From: Rhizophagus clarus
Taxonomy: Eukaryota; Glomeromycota; Glomeromycetes; Glomerales; Glomeraceae
Direction: 5' to 3'
NCBI GenBank assembly: GCA_015698045.1
Contig: BLAL01000043.1
Location: 186,001-250,000 of the forward strand
Length of the DNA stretch: 64,000 nt
Shown here one piece after another: positions 10,817 to 21,143 of this stretch. The position numbers and the translations under genes were made by a program. Under the pieces are notes generated by a model that did no database searches, had not been told where the DNA came from, and worked only from the letters and a program-made list of their open reading frames with translations. Position 1 is the stretch's first letter, and each line of letters starts with the position of its first letter.

Positions 10817-11997
10817 ATCCTAACTATTACTTCAAAATTTCTTCTGTCGATATATTCTTTTAGTAATTCTCCATTGACTGGTGTCTTCATTATTTTTCCT
10901 TTCATAGTTTTAATTCGGTAGGATCCTTTACTAATTATTTCGTGAATATAGTAAGGTCCTTTCCATTTTTCTTCTAATTTTCCAGACCATTGTTTTTCTT
11001 TGGATGCGTCATAATATAATACTTTATCTCCGATATTGAATCCTTCTTTGAGTTTCTTTTGATCGTGATATTTCTTTTAATTTTCTTGAGATTTTTCAAT
11101 ACTTTCTTTTGCTTTATTCCTTACATTTGGTAATTCTTCTATTAATCTGGTTATTCTTTCTTTTATAGTCATTACTTTTTCTTCCAAATTCAACAAAGTT
11201 TTTATCTTTCTTCTGTATATTAAATATCCTGGCTCTATTTTTGTTGAATCATTCTTTTTGGTCCTATAAACTAATAATATTCCCGGTATTTTCAGATCCC
11301 AATCCTCAACGTTTCCTACTTTTGCTAATGATTCACATAATGTTTTATTAAACCTTTCTATTAATCCATTTGTTTTTGGGTAATAAGGTGTTGAGAAATT
11401 ATGTTTTATTCTGAATTCCTTTAACAATGATTCTATTATCTTATTATTGAAATGACTTCCTCTGTCACTTAATATTTTCTTTGGACAACCATGTCTACAT
11501 ATTATATCTTCGTAAATAAATCTTGCTACTTCTTTTGCGTCAGCTTTTTCTAGTGTTTTAGCCTCTGGCCATTTCGTAAAATAATCCATCGCTGTGACTA
11601 TATATCTATTATTTCTTTCTGTAACTAGTAATGGTCTGACTATATCTATCCCTATTTGATAGAATGGTTCTATTACTTTTATTATATTTAATTCATGTTT
11701 TCCTATAGGTTTTCCTCTCCTTTGGCAACTATCACATGATTTCACATATATTTCTATATCTTTAAGCATTCCTTTCCAATAGTAATTTTCTTTAATTCTA
11801 TTATATGTTGCTTTTATTCCAAAGTGTCCTGCCTGTTCGTAATCATGTGCTATATACATTAGTCCTTCAAATTCATATTTTCTAATAACTCTTAATTCCT
11901 CATTATCTTCTATCCTAAATAATATTCCTTCTTTAATTATATATTTCTTTTCTTTGTTTATTTCTTTAATTATCCTATTATATTCATTCTCATCCAT
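10817..11997 (-). pseudogene. Integrase (IN) of the gypsy element, one internal stop
   Basis: The 306-residue open part (from 11997) has the zinc-binding HHCC region (AHDYEQAGHFG ... CDSCQ). The catalytic DDE core has the acidic residues in GIDIVRP, LSDRGSHFNN and TNGLIERFNK. After a single TAA at 11077-11079 the same frame continues with LKEGFNIGDKVLYYD and the GPY/F-type module EEKWKGPYYIHEI, ending near 10817. Integrase inserts the cDNA into host chromatin. The canonical zinc-finger spacing is kept, and only the stop suggests loss of function. It is downstream of the RT-kinase frame, separated by about 200 nt with several stops. Confidence 0.9.
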
Positions 11998-12195
11998 TCT
12001 GTTTGAGCTGTTATTTCTCTCTTTTAAATTTTATCCCTCTTTTTATTCGATTATACCACAATAAATAATCTGTTTTATATAGTAAATGTCTATAATAATT
12101 GCATTTCTCGTCTGTAAAGAATCCCATTAACACAATATTTTCGTATATTTTTAGTAAATTCATTCTGTATTTCCTTCTGTATATTTGCTGTCTAT

Positions 12196-12825
12196 TTATA
12201 TTTCAAACTTTAATATCTCTTCATATACTTTTTTCCAACTTTCGTTATCATTTCTTATCTCAACTTTCTTATACTTTTTGTTTCTTTCATAAATATTTTG
12301 GTAATCTTTAAACATTCTCACCATATCCATATATTCTTCTTTATTCAATATATCATAAGACGTTTTATGTCCTTCTTTTGACTTCTTAGTTTCTTTCTTG
12401 ATGTAATTTTCCTAGCATCTCTTATTTTCTAAAAATATCACTATTGCATTTTCTATTATATTTTCATATCAGAATATTTCTTTTTCCATCTTGTGATTTC
12501 CTATTGCATTTATTAATCCTCTATCAAAACTTTTTGTTTTCTGATAAAAGTATTCACAGTATGGTGATTTGTCTAATATAATTATATCTTCATCTTCATA
12601 TGTAACTATTCTTCTATTTATTTCTTCAACTACTTGTCTCCTGAACAACCATTCATATTCTTTGTTTGGTTCTTTAAATCTACTATCATCTTTTCTTCTC
12701 CTTTTAAATGCATTAAATATTACTTCCTTTTCTCGGTTTCTCATCTCATTAATTATCTTTTCTACTACTGTGGATTTTCCTACACCATCTACTCCGTCAA
12801 TGATTATTACTTGCGGCTTGCTTTT
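12196..12825 (-). pseudogene. P-loop (deoxy)nucleotide-kinase-like domain fused after RNase H
   Basis: In the RT frame after RNase H and an approximately 80-residue linker comes VIIIDGVDGVGKSTVVEKI, a Walker A of the thymidylate/deoxynucleoside kinase type (about residues 551-559 of that frame). It is followed by NAFKRRRKDDSRF, RRQVVEEINRR and DIIILDKSPYCEYFYQKT, the place where such kinases have a DR(S/Y/H) motif; here the arginine is lysine. After a TGA at 12469-12471 the frame continues as IENAIVIFLENKRC, a TAG, then ENYIKKETKKSKEGHKTSYD to a TAA at 12196-12198. The total is about 200 residues, normal for this family. A role in supplying dNTP precursors for reverse transcription is inference. 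I know of dUTPase capture by retroelements but not of this. Confidence 0.7.
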
Positions 12826-14445
12826 CCTTCCTAATTTTTGTAATATTTCTTTTTCGCTCTTATCATCTAGATTCAGAAGTATTGCTTCTTTATCAGTGTA
12901 ATATCCTATGTTTTCCCATTTTCTATTTTTCATGTTTTTATCGATATACCATTTTCCTCCTACTTTTACATATTTCTGTTTACTATTCCTTGGTTTTATT
13001 ACTTTAACTTCTTTTTCATTAGATTTTCTTTTATTACTATTTTCATATTTCATTCTTGATAGTGCGTCTGCATTCTTATTTTCTTTTCCATTCCTATGTA
13101 TCATTTCACAATCATACTGTTGTAATTCCATTATCCATCTGGCTCTTCTTCCTTTTGGTATTTTCGCATTCATTAATCCTTTCAAAGCTGCGTGATCAGT
13201 TATTATTTCAAATTTTCTTTCTATTAAAAATTTATGAAAATGTTGTACTGCCCATACAACTGCTAAACATTCTAAATTGGTTATTGCATAATTTGTTTCT
13301 GCTCCTGTTAAACTTCTACTTGCATAAGCTATTACTCTTTCTTTTCCACTCTTGTCTCTTTGTCCTAATACTGCTCCTAAACCTTCTCCTGAAGCATCTG
13401 TCATCAATATAAACTTCTTATTAAAATCTGGTTGTATTAATACTGGATATTCCATTAATCTTTTCTTAAGTTCTTCAAACGCTTCTTGTTGTTTCTCTTC
13501 CCATTTAAATTCTACATTTTTCCTTACTAAATTAGATATTGGTTTTGCTATTCTTGAAAAATCTTTTACAAATTTCCTATAGTATGAACATAATCCTAAA
13601 AATGATCTTATTTCTCTTATATTTCTCGGTCTTTCCATATTCCTTATTTTCTCTATTTTCTTTTCTTCTGGTTTTAAACCATCTCTACCAACTATATGTC
13701 CTAAAAATTCTATGTTTCTTTCACCAAATTTACATTTCTTGAGTTTTAATATTATATTCTTCTCTTTTAATTTCCGTAATACTTTTTCGAGATGTTCTAT
13801 ATGTTCTTCAAAGCTTTTTGAATATATCATTATATCATCTATATATACTACTACAAATTCTCCTATATATTCACTTAATATTTCGTCCATTAATCTCTGA
13901 AATGTTCCAGGTGCATTTTTCAATCCAAACGGCATTACATTATATTCATATAATCCTTTTAAACATATAAACGCTGTCTTTTCCTTATCTTCTTCTGCTA
14001 TTTCTACTTGATGAAATCCTGCTGCTAAATCTAAACTCGTGAACCATTTAGCAGTTCTATACTTTTCTAATAATTCATCTATTCTCGGTAATGGATATGC
14101 ATCTATTATAGTTACTGCATTCAATTTTCTATAACCTACGCAAAATCTGTAATTTCCTGTTTTCTTGTTCGCTAATGTAACTGGTGATGCCCAAGGGCTT
14201 TTTGATGGTCTTATTCTTTCTAATTTTAACATCTGTTCTATTTCTTTCTTAATAAATTTTCCTTTTTCTTCTGTTTCTCTATATCTTTTCTGCATTATTG
14301 GTTCTTGTCCTTCTTTAATTTTTATTTCATGTTTTACATAATTTATCCTATTTTCTTTTTCTCCATCATATTCAAATATTTCTTTATATCTATTAACCAT
14401 TTTTTCTATAACTTCTTTTCTTTGATCATTTATTTCACCGATCAT
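12469..14445 (-). CDS. Reverse transcriptase / RNase H polyprotein with C-terminal kinase-like domain
   Basis: 658 codons open. RT: RPSKSPWASPVTLANKK, YRFCVGYRKLNAVT, MPFGLKNAPGTFQRLMD and the catalytic VVYIDDIMIYS (about residue 199), then FLGHIVGRDGLK. RNase H: ILMTDASGEGLGAVLGQ, NLECLAVVWAV, ITDHAALKGL and NADALSRM give the acidic active-site residues in order. After that, a basic linker leads to the kinase-like domain (own entry). The frame starts downstream of an acidic linker (14446-14680) that continues the protease frame with few stops, so PR-RT were probably one polyprotein. This copy is open through RT and RNase H. Confidence 0.92.
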   Translation of the reverse strand: MIGEINDQRKEVIEKMVNRYKEIFEYDGEKENRINYVKHEIKIKEGQEPIMQKRYRETEEKGKFIKKEIEQMLKLERIRPSKSPWASPVTLANKKTGNYRFCVGYRKLNAVTIIDAYPLPRIDELLEKYRTAKWFTSLDLAAGFHQVEIAEEDKEKTAFICLKGLYEYNVMPFGLKNAPGTFQRLMDEILSEYIGEFVVVYIDDIMIYSKSFEEHIEHLEKVLRKLKEKNIILKLKKCKFGERNIEFLGHIVGRDGLKPEEKKIEKIRNMERPRNIREIRSFLGLCSYYRKFVKDFSRIAKPISNLVRKNVEFKWEEKQQEAFEELKKRLMEYPVLIQPDFNKKFILMTDASGEGLGAVLGQRDKSGKERVIAYASRSLTGAETNYAITNLECLAVVWAVQHFHKFLIERKFEIITDHAALKGLMNAKIPKGRRARWIMELQQYDCEMIHRNGKENKNADALSRMKYENSNKRKSNEKEVKVIKPRNSKQKYVKVGGKWYIDKNMKNRKWENIGYYTDKEAILLNLDDKSEKEILQKLGRKSKPQVIIIDGVDGVGKSTVVEKIINEMRNREKEVIFNAFKRRRKDDSRFKEPNKEYEWLFRRQVVEEINRRIVTYEDEDIIILDKSPYCEYFYQKTKSFDRGLINAIGNHKMEKEIF

Positions 14446-14680
14446 TAACTTCTTTCTTATTTTCTCTTTCTCACTTTCGAGAATCTGCCTCTTTAAAGTC
14501 TCTCTTCTCTTAGAGCCAAGACTTACACTTTAACTCATTCTCACTTTCATTTTCACTTTCATTTAAATAATGTTTTCTTGCTAATTTTGTATACATTTCT
14601 TCTTCTTCTTCATATAATTCTTGATTATCCTCGCTTTCGTATTCGCTATTATTTTTGGATTCACTCTCATATTCATTCTC

Positions 14681-15142
14681 TTATTCTTCATTATTTTCAT
14701 TCTCACTTTCAGAATTTTCCTTTATTTCCTTATTTTTATTTCTGAAACTTATAGGTATTTCATATTCTTCTTCGTCTATCCTCATAGTTAGAATTCCTTC
14801 TTTTAAATCTATTATTCCATATTTCAATAAATCGGTTCCTAAAATTAAATCTTTTTCGCTGGAGTCTATTATTTCTACTCTCATTGGTATTATTAATCCT
14901 TCGTCTAATTCTATTTCTATTTCTGCAATTCCTAATGATGCTGTTTTATTTCCATTTGCTATTTTGAATATTACGTTACTTTTTCTTTTTATAGGTATTT
15001 CTAATTCTTTCCTTAATCTGTTGGACATTACTGAAGGTCCTGCTCCAGTATCTATTAATGCTTTTACTAATTTTCCTTCTATTAATACATCACATCTTGT
15101 GGCTTGAGTTCTTTCCTCATTTATTTCATTTATTTCATCCAA
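14681..15142 (-). CDS. Retropepsin-like aspartic protease of the gypsy element
   Basis: 153 residues. The active-site loop is VKALIDTGAGPSVMS (DTGA). The second conserved loop is DLILGTDLLKYGIIDL, matching the ILG-x-D motif of retroviral-type proteases. The C-terminal part is strongly acidic (SESENENNEE) and continues past the stop into a 235-nt acidic linker before RT. The enzyme would cleave the Gag-Pol polyprotein. The first residues follow the second zinc-knuckle frame by a few bases, implying a former fused frame. Confidence 0.85.
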   Translation of the reverse strand: MDEINEINEERTQATRCDVLIEGKLVKALIDTGAGPSVMSNRLRKELEIPIKRKSNVIFKIANGNKTASLGIAEIEIELDEGLIIPMRVEIIDSSEKDLILGTDLLKYGIIDLKEGILTMRIDEEEYEIPISFRNKNKEIKENSESENENNEE

Positions 15143-15148
15143 GTGTGG

Positions 15149-15436
15149 TCAATATAATTCTTTTCTCAATTTCCTCTTAACAAATGGTTTTTCTTGTATA
15201 TAATTTCTCAGAAGAATGCTTATATTAGCATTCATTATCCTCTCTACTTCATCTACTTCAGGTTTTTCATATCTTCTTCTGACTGTTTCGTTTGGACATT
15301 CTTTCGTAAAGTGTCCTTTTTGGAGACAATTTCCACATGTATTATTTGCTCTTCTATTAACTAGTCCTTTTCGTCTTTGTTCTTCTATAAAACCTCTTCT
15401 TCTTGGGTCTCCCATATTTGTATCTATATCGTTCAT
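15149..15436 (-). CDS. Gag nucleocapsid fragment with second CCHC zinc knuckle
   Basis: Contains CGNCLQKGHFTKEC, a CX2CX4HX4C knuckle, in an arginine-rich context (RRRGFIEEQRRKGLVNRR). It lies between the first knuckle fragment and the protease and was probably part of one Gag or Gag-Pol frame. It is now separated by frameshifts (about 15437-15690). It binds the element RNA in intact relatives. Confidence 0.75.
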   Translation of the reverse strand: MNDIDTNMGDPRRRGFIEEQRRKGLVNRRANNTCGNCLQKGHFTKECPNETVRRRYEKPEVDEVERIMNANISILLRNYIQEKPFVKRKLRKELY

Positions 15437-15558
15437 ATTTCTTCTTTGATCAGCTTCTCTTGTTCTAGTTTCTTGCTGTCTTACTATATTATCATTTGTT
15501 CTCTGTTCTATTCCTATCAGTCGTCTATTTGGAGCATTTCTAAATCCTGACTTAGTGT

Positions 15559-16104
15559 TTACTGGATATAAGTCATCTTCATATTCATCTTCTTCATTAA
15601 TCTCTTCAGTGTAGTAATTATCGTAACATTCCCTATCGTAGTATTCATCATAATATTCTCTTTCATAGTCGTTATAAGGTTTACTATATTTACTCTTCTA
15701 TTATTATTCCCTATTGGACATTCCGTTGCGTAATGTCCCATTCTCTGACATTTAAAACATTTGATTCTATCATATTCTTTATTTCTGTTACGATTATTTT
15801 CATTTCCATTGAATCTCCTATCAGGTATATTTCTTCTAGTTGATCCTCTATAATTTTCTCTTTCTAGCATATGAGCCTCCATCTTTTCAAATTTCTTTAT
15901 TAATTCGTCCATTTTGTCATCAGTTACTGGTTTTTTCATATGTTGTTTAATAGGATTTGGTTTCTTATATTTTTGAGTATTTTCTCGTAAAATATTTTCC
16001 ATACTACCATTTTGTTCTGGTATTATTTTTCCTAATAACCCATTTCTTGCTCCTTCTGCTCTTTTGGCTTGTTCTATCGCTTCATTTAAATTTCCTGGAT
16101 TCAT
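15559..16104 (-). pseudogene. Gag C-terminal part with first CCHC zinc knuckle
   Basis: MNPGNLNEAIEQAKRAEGAR (capsid end), then a lysine-rich linker and CFKCQRMGHYATEC (CX2CX4HX4C). Upstream, the same frame reads ELRRIKQGINKGIGEYARRF and LRIATRGHA, a TAG near 16176, then DDAIQVDSFIEGLEPIITYN. These join to the long Gag frame across a frameshift near 16290. After the knuckle the frame is lost near 15690. This is typical Retrotrans_gag plus nucleocapsid organisation. Confidence 0.75.
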
Positions 16105-16271
16105 TATTCTAACATTATACGTGATAATTGGTTCTAATCCTTCTATAAAACTATCTACTTGTATTGCATCGTCCTATGCATGTCCTCTAGTTGCTATTCT
16201 TAATAAATTTCTGAATCTTCTAGCGTATTCTCCTATTCCTTTATTTATTCCTTGTTTTATTCTTCTCAATT

Positions 16272-18335
16272 CTAACATTTTCTTTCTTCTAACTTCTTCA
16301 CTGGTAAATTTTTGTTTATTCTATGTTTTAAATCATTATCGTTATCATTATCAACCCAATTTATTAGATTTCCTGCTCCTGCTTCTTTTCTCTCTAAGTA
16401 CCATTGTAATGCTATTCCTTTTAAACAGTTTGCTGCTATAGCTGCTTTATGTTCTCCATTATTTCCTTCGTTTCTTCTACTAGCTGAAAAAGCTAATTCG
16501 AATTGAATAATCCAATCATTTACATCTTCATCTTCTCTTCCATTAAATATTGGCCAAATTATTCCCCCTGATATTTCTCCCACTGTATTAATCATTTCTA
16601 TTAAAGTTTGTCCTGGGGCCAATGGATTATCTAATGTATTAGCAGTAAATCCTATTACTGTTTCAAACATTCTCTTAAGTTGATTTTCATTTACTACCAT
16701 ATTTCTTAACGGTGATGAAGTTCTTAATATTCTTCTAAAATTTTCAAGTTCCTGGTTTATTTCGTCTTCAAATGTTTCGCTATTACTTTCAATTTCTGAA
16801 TTTAATTCTTCACTACTTATTATTTCCAAGTCTGAATGATTTGGACTTGGGTAATTTTCGAGTGTATTTATATTATTTTCGATATTATTATCATCATTTT
16901 CTTTTATTTCTTGTTCATTAAAATCATATTTTTCGTTACTTGATTCATATTCTGTAGTTAATTCTATTTCTTCTTCATTTTCTTTCTTTCTTTTTATTGC
17001 TCTTATTTCTTTATCAATTATATATTGATCTAGTCCTTCTTTGACTATACCGTCATCTTCATCATATGGGTCTCCTTCCATTCTTAACTTTCTATATTCC
17101 AATACTATATCATTATCCATTATTATTGATTCTATATATCTCCATTCTAAAAATTTTCTTATCTCTTCTTCACTTGCTATTCCCATAATTTCCTTTTTCC
17201 TTTTTAATAGTTTTGTTACTTTTTCTTCTAATCCTAATTTTTTGAAACTATCTTCTGATCTGACATATTCTGAATCACTATCATCTTGCTCATTTTGGGC
17301 ACTTTCATCAATGTTATTATCATCATCTGATATAATTTTTCCTTTTAACCAATTCATACATTTATGATGTAATTCTTCATCTTCCAATTTTCTATTACAA
17401 AGATAAAAATCTATAAATCCTTCAATTAACACTATTTCTTTTGTGACGTGAATCTTTATCAACCTTTCTATTTCTGACATATCTAATTCATATTCCATTC
17501 CTATTAATTCTTCTTTCATTTCTTTTTTAGCATCTTCTGTTAATTTGTAACTTTCTATACTCGATTCACTATCTTCCTCTATATTTTTCTCTTTTATAGA
17601 GAACTGTTTAGTCTCTTTAACTCTATTCCATATTTTCAAAATGATGTCTTGATTAAATCTACTTCCTATGTATTCTATATGCTCGTTAACTAACTCTGTT
17701 ATTAATCTTTTTGCTTTATATGGTAATTCTTCATCTGTTTCTTTTTCTTCGTCTATTAAATATAATATTTCTTTGAAAGTTTTTAATGCTTCATAACTTT
17801 TTATATTTACTGGTCCTCCTTTATGTTCAATTCTGTACCACATCCAGAATTTTTCGAATCTAATTTCTATATCCCATTCTTCTAATATATATCCATATTT
17901 CACTAGTTCTGGGTTTCCAATTAATCCGTCACATACCTCGTTTTCTTTATTATTTTCGATACAATCTCTGGCTATTACTACTAATACTTGTCTTAACCCT
18001 TTTTCTTTAAAACTTGGTTGCTCATTATATCTTATTGATTCTATGATTCTATCTAAAATCTTTTTAATTTTCGGTCTATTATAGTCATCTCTTTTCTTAC
18101 TATCAATGCTCAATAAATTTAATACTTCTATAACAGTTATTCGATTATATTCTCCTATACTACTTTCAAATTTCTTTAATATTTTCCATACTTTTTCAAA
18201 TACTCTCGGTACTTCTTCTCTTATTGGATAACATTTCTCGCATGATAAACAATCTTTATCTTTTACTATCATTTGAGTTTTGTGCAATTCTTGATGATTA
18301 TAATAATCCATTTGTCTTTCTGTAAAGTACTCCAT
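16272..18335 (-). CDS. Gag protein with long N-terminal extension (687 residues before a frameshift)
   Basis: Starts at ATG 18335 (MEYFTERQMDYYNHQELHKT). The first about 530 residues are not recognisable: a CXXC pair (LSCEKC), then mixed helical and very acidic stretches (SDDDNNIDE, EDDGIVKEG). The last about 150 residues match the retrotransposon capsid core: IWPIFNGREDEDVNDWIIQF and AAIAANCLKGIALQWYLERK. The frame then ends at a premature stop (EERKC) because of a frameshift near 16290. The remaining capsid continues in another frame. The gag of usual gypsy elements is much shorter, so the extension is notable. Capsid assembly is the expected role; the function of the extension is unknown. 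Confidence 0.75.
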   Translation of the reverse strand: MEYFTERQMDYYNHQELHKTQMIVKDKDCLSCEKCYPIREEVPRVFEKVWKILKKFESSIGEYNRITVIEVLNLLSIDSKKRDDYNRPKIKKILDRIIESIRYNEQPSFKEKGLRQVLVVIARDCIENNKENEVCDGLIGNPELVKYGYILEEWDIEIRFEKFWMWYRIEHKGGPVNIKSYEALKTFKEILYLIDEEKETDEELPYKAKRLITELVNEHIEYIGSRFNQDIILKIWNRVKETKQFSIKEKNIEEDSESSIESYKLTEDAKKEMKEELIGMEYELDMSEIERLIKIHVTKEIVLIEGFIDFYLCNRKLEDEELHHKCMNWLKGKIISDDDNNIDESAQNEQDDSDSEYVRSEDSFKKLGLEEKVTKLLKRKKEIMGIASEEEIRKFLEWRYIESIIMDNDIVLEYRKLRMEGDPYDEDDGIVKEGLDQYIIDKEIRAIKRKKENEEEIELTTEYESSNEKYDFNEQEIKENDDNNIENNINTLENYPSPNHSDLEIISSEELNSEIESNSETFEDEINQELENFRRILRTSSPLRNMVVNENQLKRMFETVIGFTANTLDNPLAPGQTLIEMINTVGEISGGIIWPIFNGREDEDVNDWIIQFELAFSASRRNEGNNGEHKAAIAANCLKGIALQWYLERKEAGAGNLINWVDNDNDNDLKHRINKNLPVKKLEERKC

Positions 18336-20330
18336 TTTATTAATAATTTCACACGTTATAAATTTTGTAAATTTGTTCTAAAATATTTTTTTGACTCGTA
18401 TTTATATTCTATTCATTTTATTTCTCGTAATTTCAGTTTACTCTTTTACTTATTCTTTTATTCTGTCCTCTGGTAATTTAGCAACATTTACTTCTTTCAT
18501 TTTTCATTTTTCTCGGTAGTTTAACGACATTCCGGTCTATTAGGTCTTTTTCCTTATTGCATTTCTTATAACATTATTACCAATTTTACATATTATTTTC
18601 TAATATATTACTATTATCTTTCTTATAATAACTTTTTACATATTCAATTCCTCTTAAAAATCATTTTGGTCATTTTAGTAACTTTTGTTTCATACTTATT
18701 CTCTCAATCCTTTCCATTACTATTTCTCCGAACACAAACTTATATATATTTCATAGTCATATGATTTATAGTCACGTGATTTATCACGTGATTTTGCTAT
18801 TACATCTAATTGTCACATTTTTGTATAACTCTTGTACAACTCGATCATCATTTTCTCTTATCATCTTTTCTGACAACTTTGAAAATTATACATAACTTTC
18901 AAAACTTTTATTTTTCTTGTATTCTTATTATTATTTCTTTATTTTATTTTTCTTTATTTTCTTTACTTATTACATCATTCGTATGACTTGTATTACTTCA
19001 AAAAAAAAAAAAATTATAAATACACCCCTTTTTCCTGAAAATTTTAATCTTTTATTTTTCCTATTTCAGCCTTCAAAATTTCCAGTTTAGTGTAACATAT
19101 AATATGCTTTTCATCAGCTGATAACGTGTATGAATTTTCTGTTATTACAATAGAAAAACCTTATTAAAGTTATCTTTAATATAGGTCTAGTAATACATTA
19201 TCTTAATTGAGCGCGGCTATAAAGTTTATTATATTTTCTATATTTCTTTTCTATTATCAACTTTGACAACTTTTATTTCATTAATAATATTTCATTTATA
19301 TACATATATTTTACATTTGTTCATATTTTTGGTCATTTCTGTTATTACTTTATCTTTCATATTTTTCATTCTTATTACGTCATTAATTTTACTACGCATT
19401 ATCAACTTTTACCGTGCTTTATTATTTTCTTCATATTTTAATCATGATTTCTCGTATATATTCATTACATTCATCACGTCATTTATATTTCAATTTTATT
19501 ACGTCATTAATTTTCCTATTTCAATACGTCATTAATATTTCTCATACTTCTACGTTATTCATATTTCTTTGATTTATTAACTTTCATTAATCGTGATTGC
19601 ATTCATCAGTTTTCCTTAACTTCAGTTAAATATCTCTTTTAATATCGATTGACTAGCAATCCTTTCGTTATACCTTCTAGAGCAGTGTTGAAACTGCAGG
19701 TTTTGTTGCGTACTTTTCAGATGCAGACCCCAAACTGCTAATTCCGAAGTTTTGTTGCTTACTTTTTCTGATGCAGACCTTAAACTGCCAATTTTGTTGT
19801 TTCCAGTATGATCCCATTTCAAATATTTTCATTGTGTACTCCCAAAGTAGTACTTCTTTTTGATATGATCTTAAGTTAATCTGTACCTTCATCCATTAGT
19901 TCAATCTTCTAATACTTTTGTCTTTATATAACTTAGATCGGTAAGTTCGTACCCATTTCTCATATAATCTTACTACAAAAACTTCTTTATTTTTGTAAAC
20001 TTAATTGTTTTTCGCTCAACTACACAATCTTTAGGTACTCATCGATATCCTTTTTATTTCCCATATTACTTCAGATTAATCTTACTTGGATTTATATATA
20101 CCATTATTAATCTTCAGCCACACAGGCTTTATTATGGATATCAGACACACAATTCTATTACTTTCCACCTGCATCCGCCTTTACCATTATCTCAGGTCAG
20201 GGTAAGAGTTTGTAGTTTTCTTTTCATATTTTCTCCGAGTTCAGATTCTCAAGAACGCTTTTGCGCTTCATTATATGATGATAATGAAAGTGGTTCCTCT
20301 TTTTCTTATTATTCAAACCACTTCTTCTCA
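18336..20330 (-). other. About 2-kb leader between 5' LTR and gag
   Basis: No gene was recognised. 19660-19815 holds about three imperfect copies of a 45-50-bp unit (TTTTGTTGCTTACTTTTTCT ... GATGCAGACC ... AAACTGC) that is more GC-rich than its surroundings. CACGTG-containing words occur near 18770-18795. A leader this long is unusual for gypsy elements and may hold packaging or regulatory sequence. Confidence 0.5.
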
Positions 20331-20342
20331 GAGCATGCACCA
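20331..20342 (-). other. tRNA primer-binding site
   Basis: On the minus strand TGGTGCATGCTC begins three bases after the 5' LTR end (20346). TGG pairs with the tRNA CCA end, as in gypsy elements. Which tRNA is used was not determined. Confidence 0.65.
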
Positions 20343-20345
20343 AAT

Positions 20346-21143
20346 TGTAACGACTAAGCTGCCACCTTGGTGTTAATATTTCATTAATTTATTATGCTTG
20401 GTTTATTTTATTTCACATCATTATCTTATTATTATCTCATCATTTTATTACTATCGTGAACTTATTATCTCCATTTTTTATACTCTCAATTATATTTCTA
20501 GTAATACCTTTTCCATTATTACTAATATTTCCTATAACTCATTTTTCTTTTATCTTTCAAACTGCGATAGTTCTCCCATATTATATTCTTTCCATCATTT
20601 AATTATTCAATCGAACATTAATTAATTCTCGGGTAAACCACAAACATATTCATAATAACTTTCAATAATCAATATTCTCATCTTTATTATTTCATATCAT
20701 TCGAGAGAACAGAATTAACTGTCGAGCTCTCTAATTATCAACCTAGTACTACTTTACATAAAGGAAAAATTAAGTCTTTTTATAAGTTTTCAAAAATTAA
20801 TTTCTACTATTTCTTTCTATTTTCTTAATTTCAAATGTTAAAATGAATTAAACTAAAAATAAAATATGATATAATTTAATCTAAAAATAAATAAATAAAA
20901 ATATGATATAATTTAGTCTAAAAATAAATATAACTATGACTATTATCATCCTTCAATTGGACTATTATTCATCGGTTAAATTAATTCCCATCGGTTAAAT
21001 TATTTCCCATCGGTCAAATTAATTCCCATCGGTTAAATTAATTCCCATCGGTTAAATTATTACCGTCGGTTAAATTATTACCCTTGCAATTACTACGTAT
21101 TGTACTAATATTATTTCTTTATTACGTGAATTCTGGCATTACA
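20346..21143 (-). repeat. 5' LTR of the gypsy element
   Basis: Same sequence as 10002-10781 with roughly a dozen substitutions and one extra 18-bp CGGTTAAATTATTACCGT-like unit (798 against 780 bp). It ends TTCTGGCATTACA. It should carry the promoter for the minus-strand transcript. Confidence 0.95.

Larger units (their letters stand above)
10002..21143 (-). mobile_element. Ty3/gypsy LTR retrotransposon with a nucleotide-kinase-like domain
   Basis: Two direct repeats of 780 and 798 bp bound an 11.1-kb element. The order on the minus strand is gag, two CCHC zinc knuckles, protease (DTGA), reverse transcriptase (YIDD), RNase H, a P-loop kinase-like domain, then integrase. RT before integrase is the Ty3/gypsy (Metaviridae) order. 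A primer site follows the 5' LTR (20331-20342) and a purine tract precedes the 3' LTR (10786-10795). The LTRs differ at roughly a dozen positions plus one 18-bp unit, so it is not brand-new. Several stops and frameshifts make this copy non-functional. It sits inside a transposase-like gene whose frame can be followed across the insertion. The flanking 5-mers (GTCAT, TCGTA) do not match as a target duplication. Confidence 0.93.

Noticed and set aside
12569..13900. Several plus-strand ORFs
   Set aside because: Antisense to the well-supported RT/RNase H/kinase frame.
19622..19892. Minus-strand ORFs of 66 and 71 codons in the gypsy leader
   Set aside because: Short, overlapping in two frames and explained by 45-50-bp repeats.
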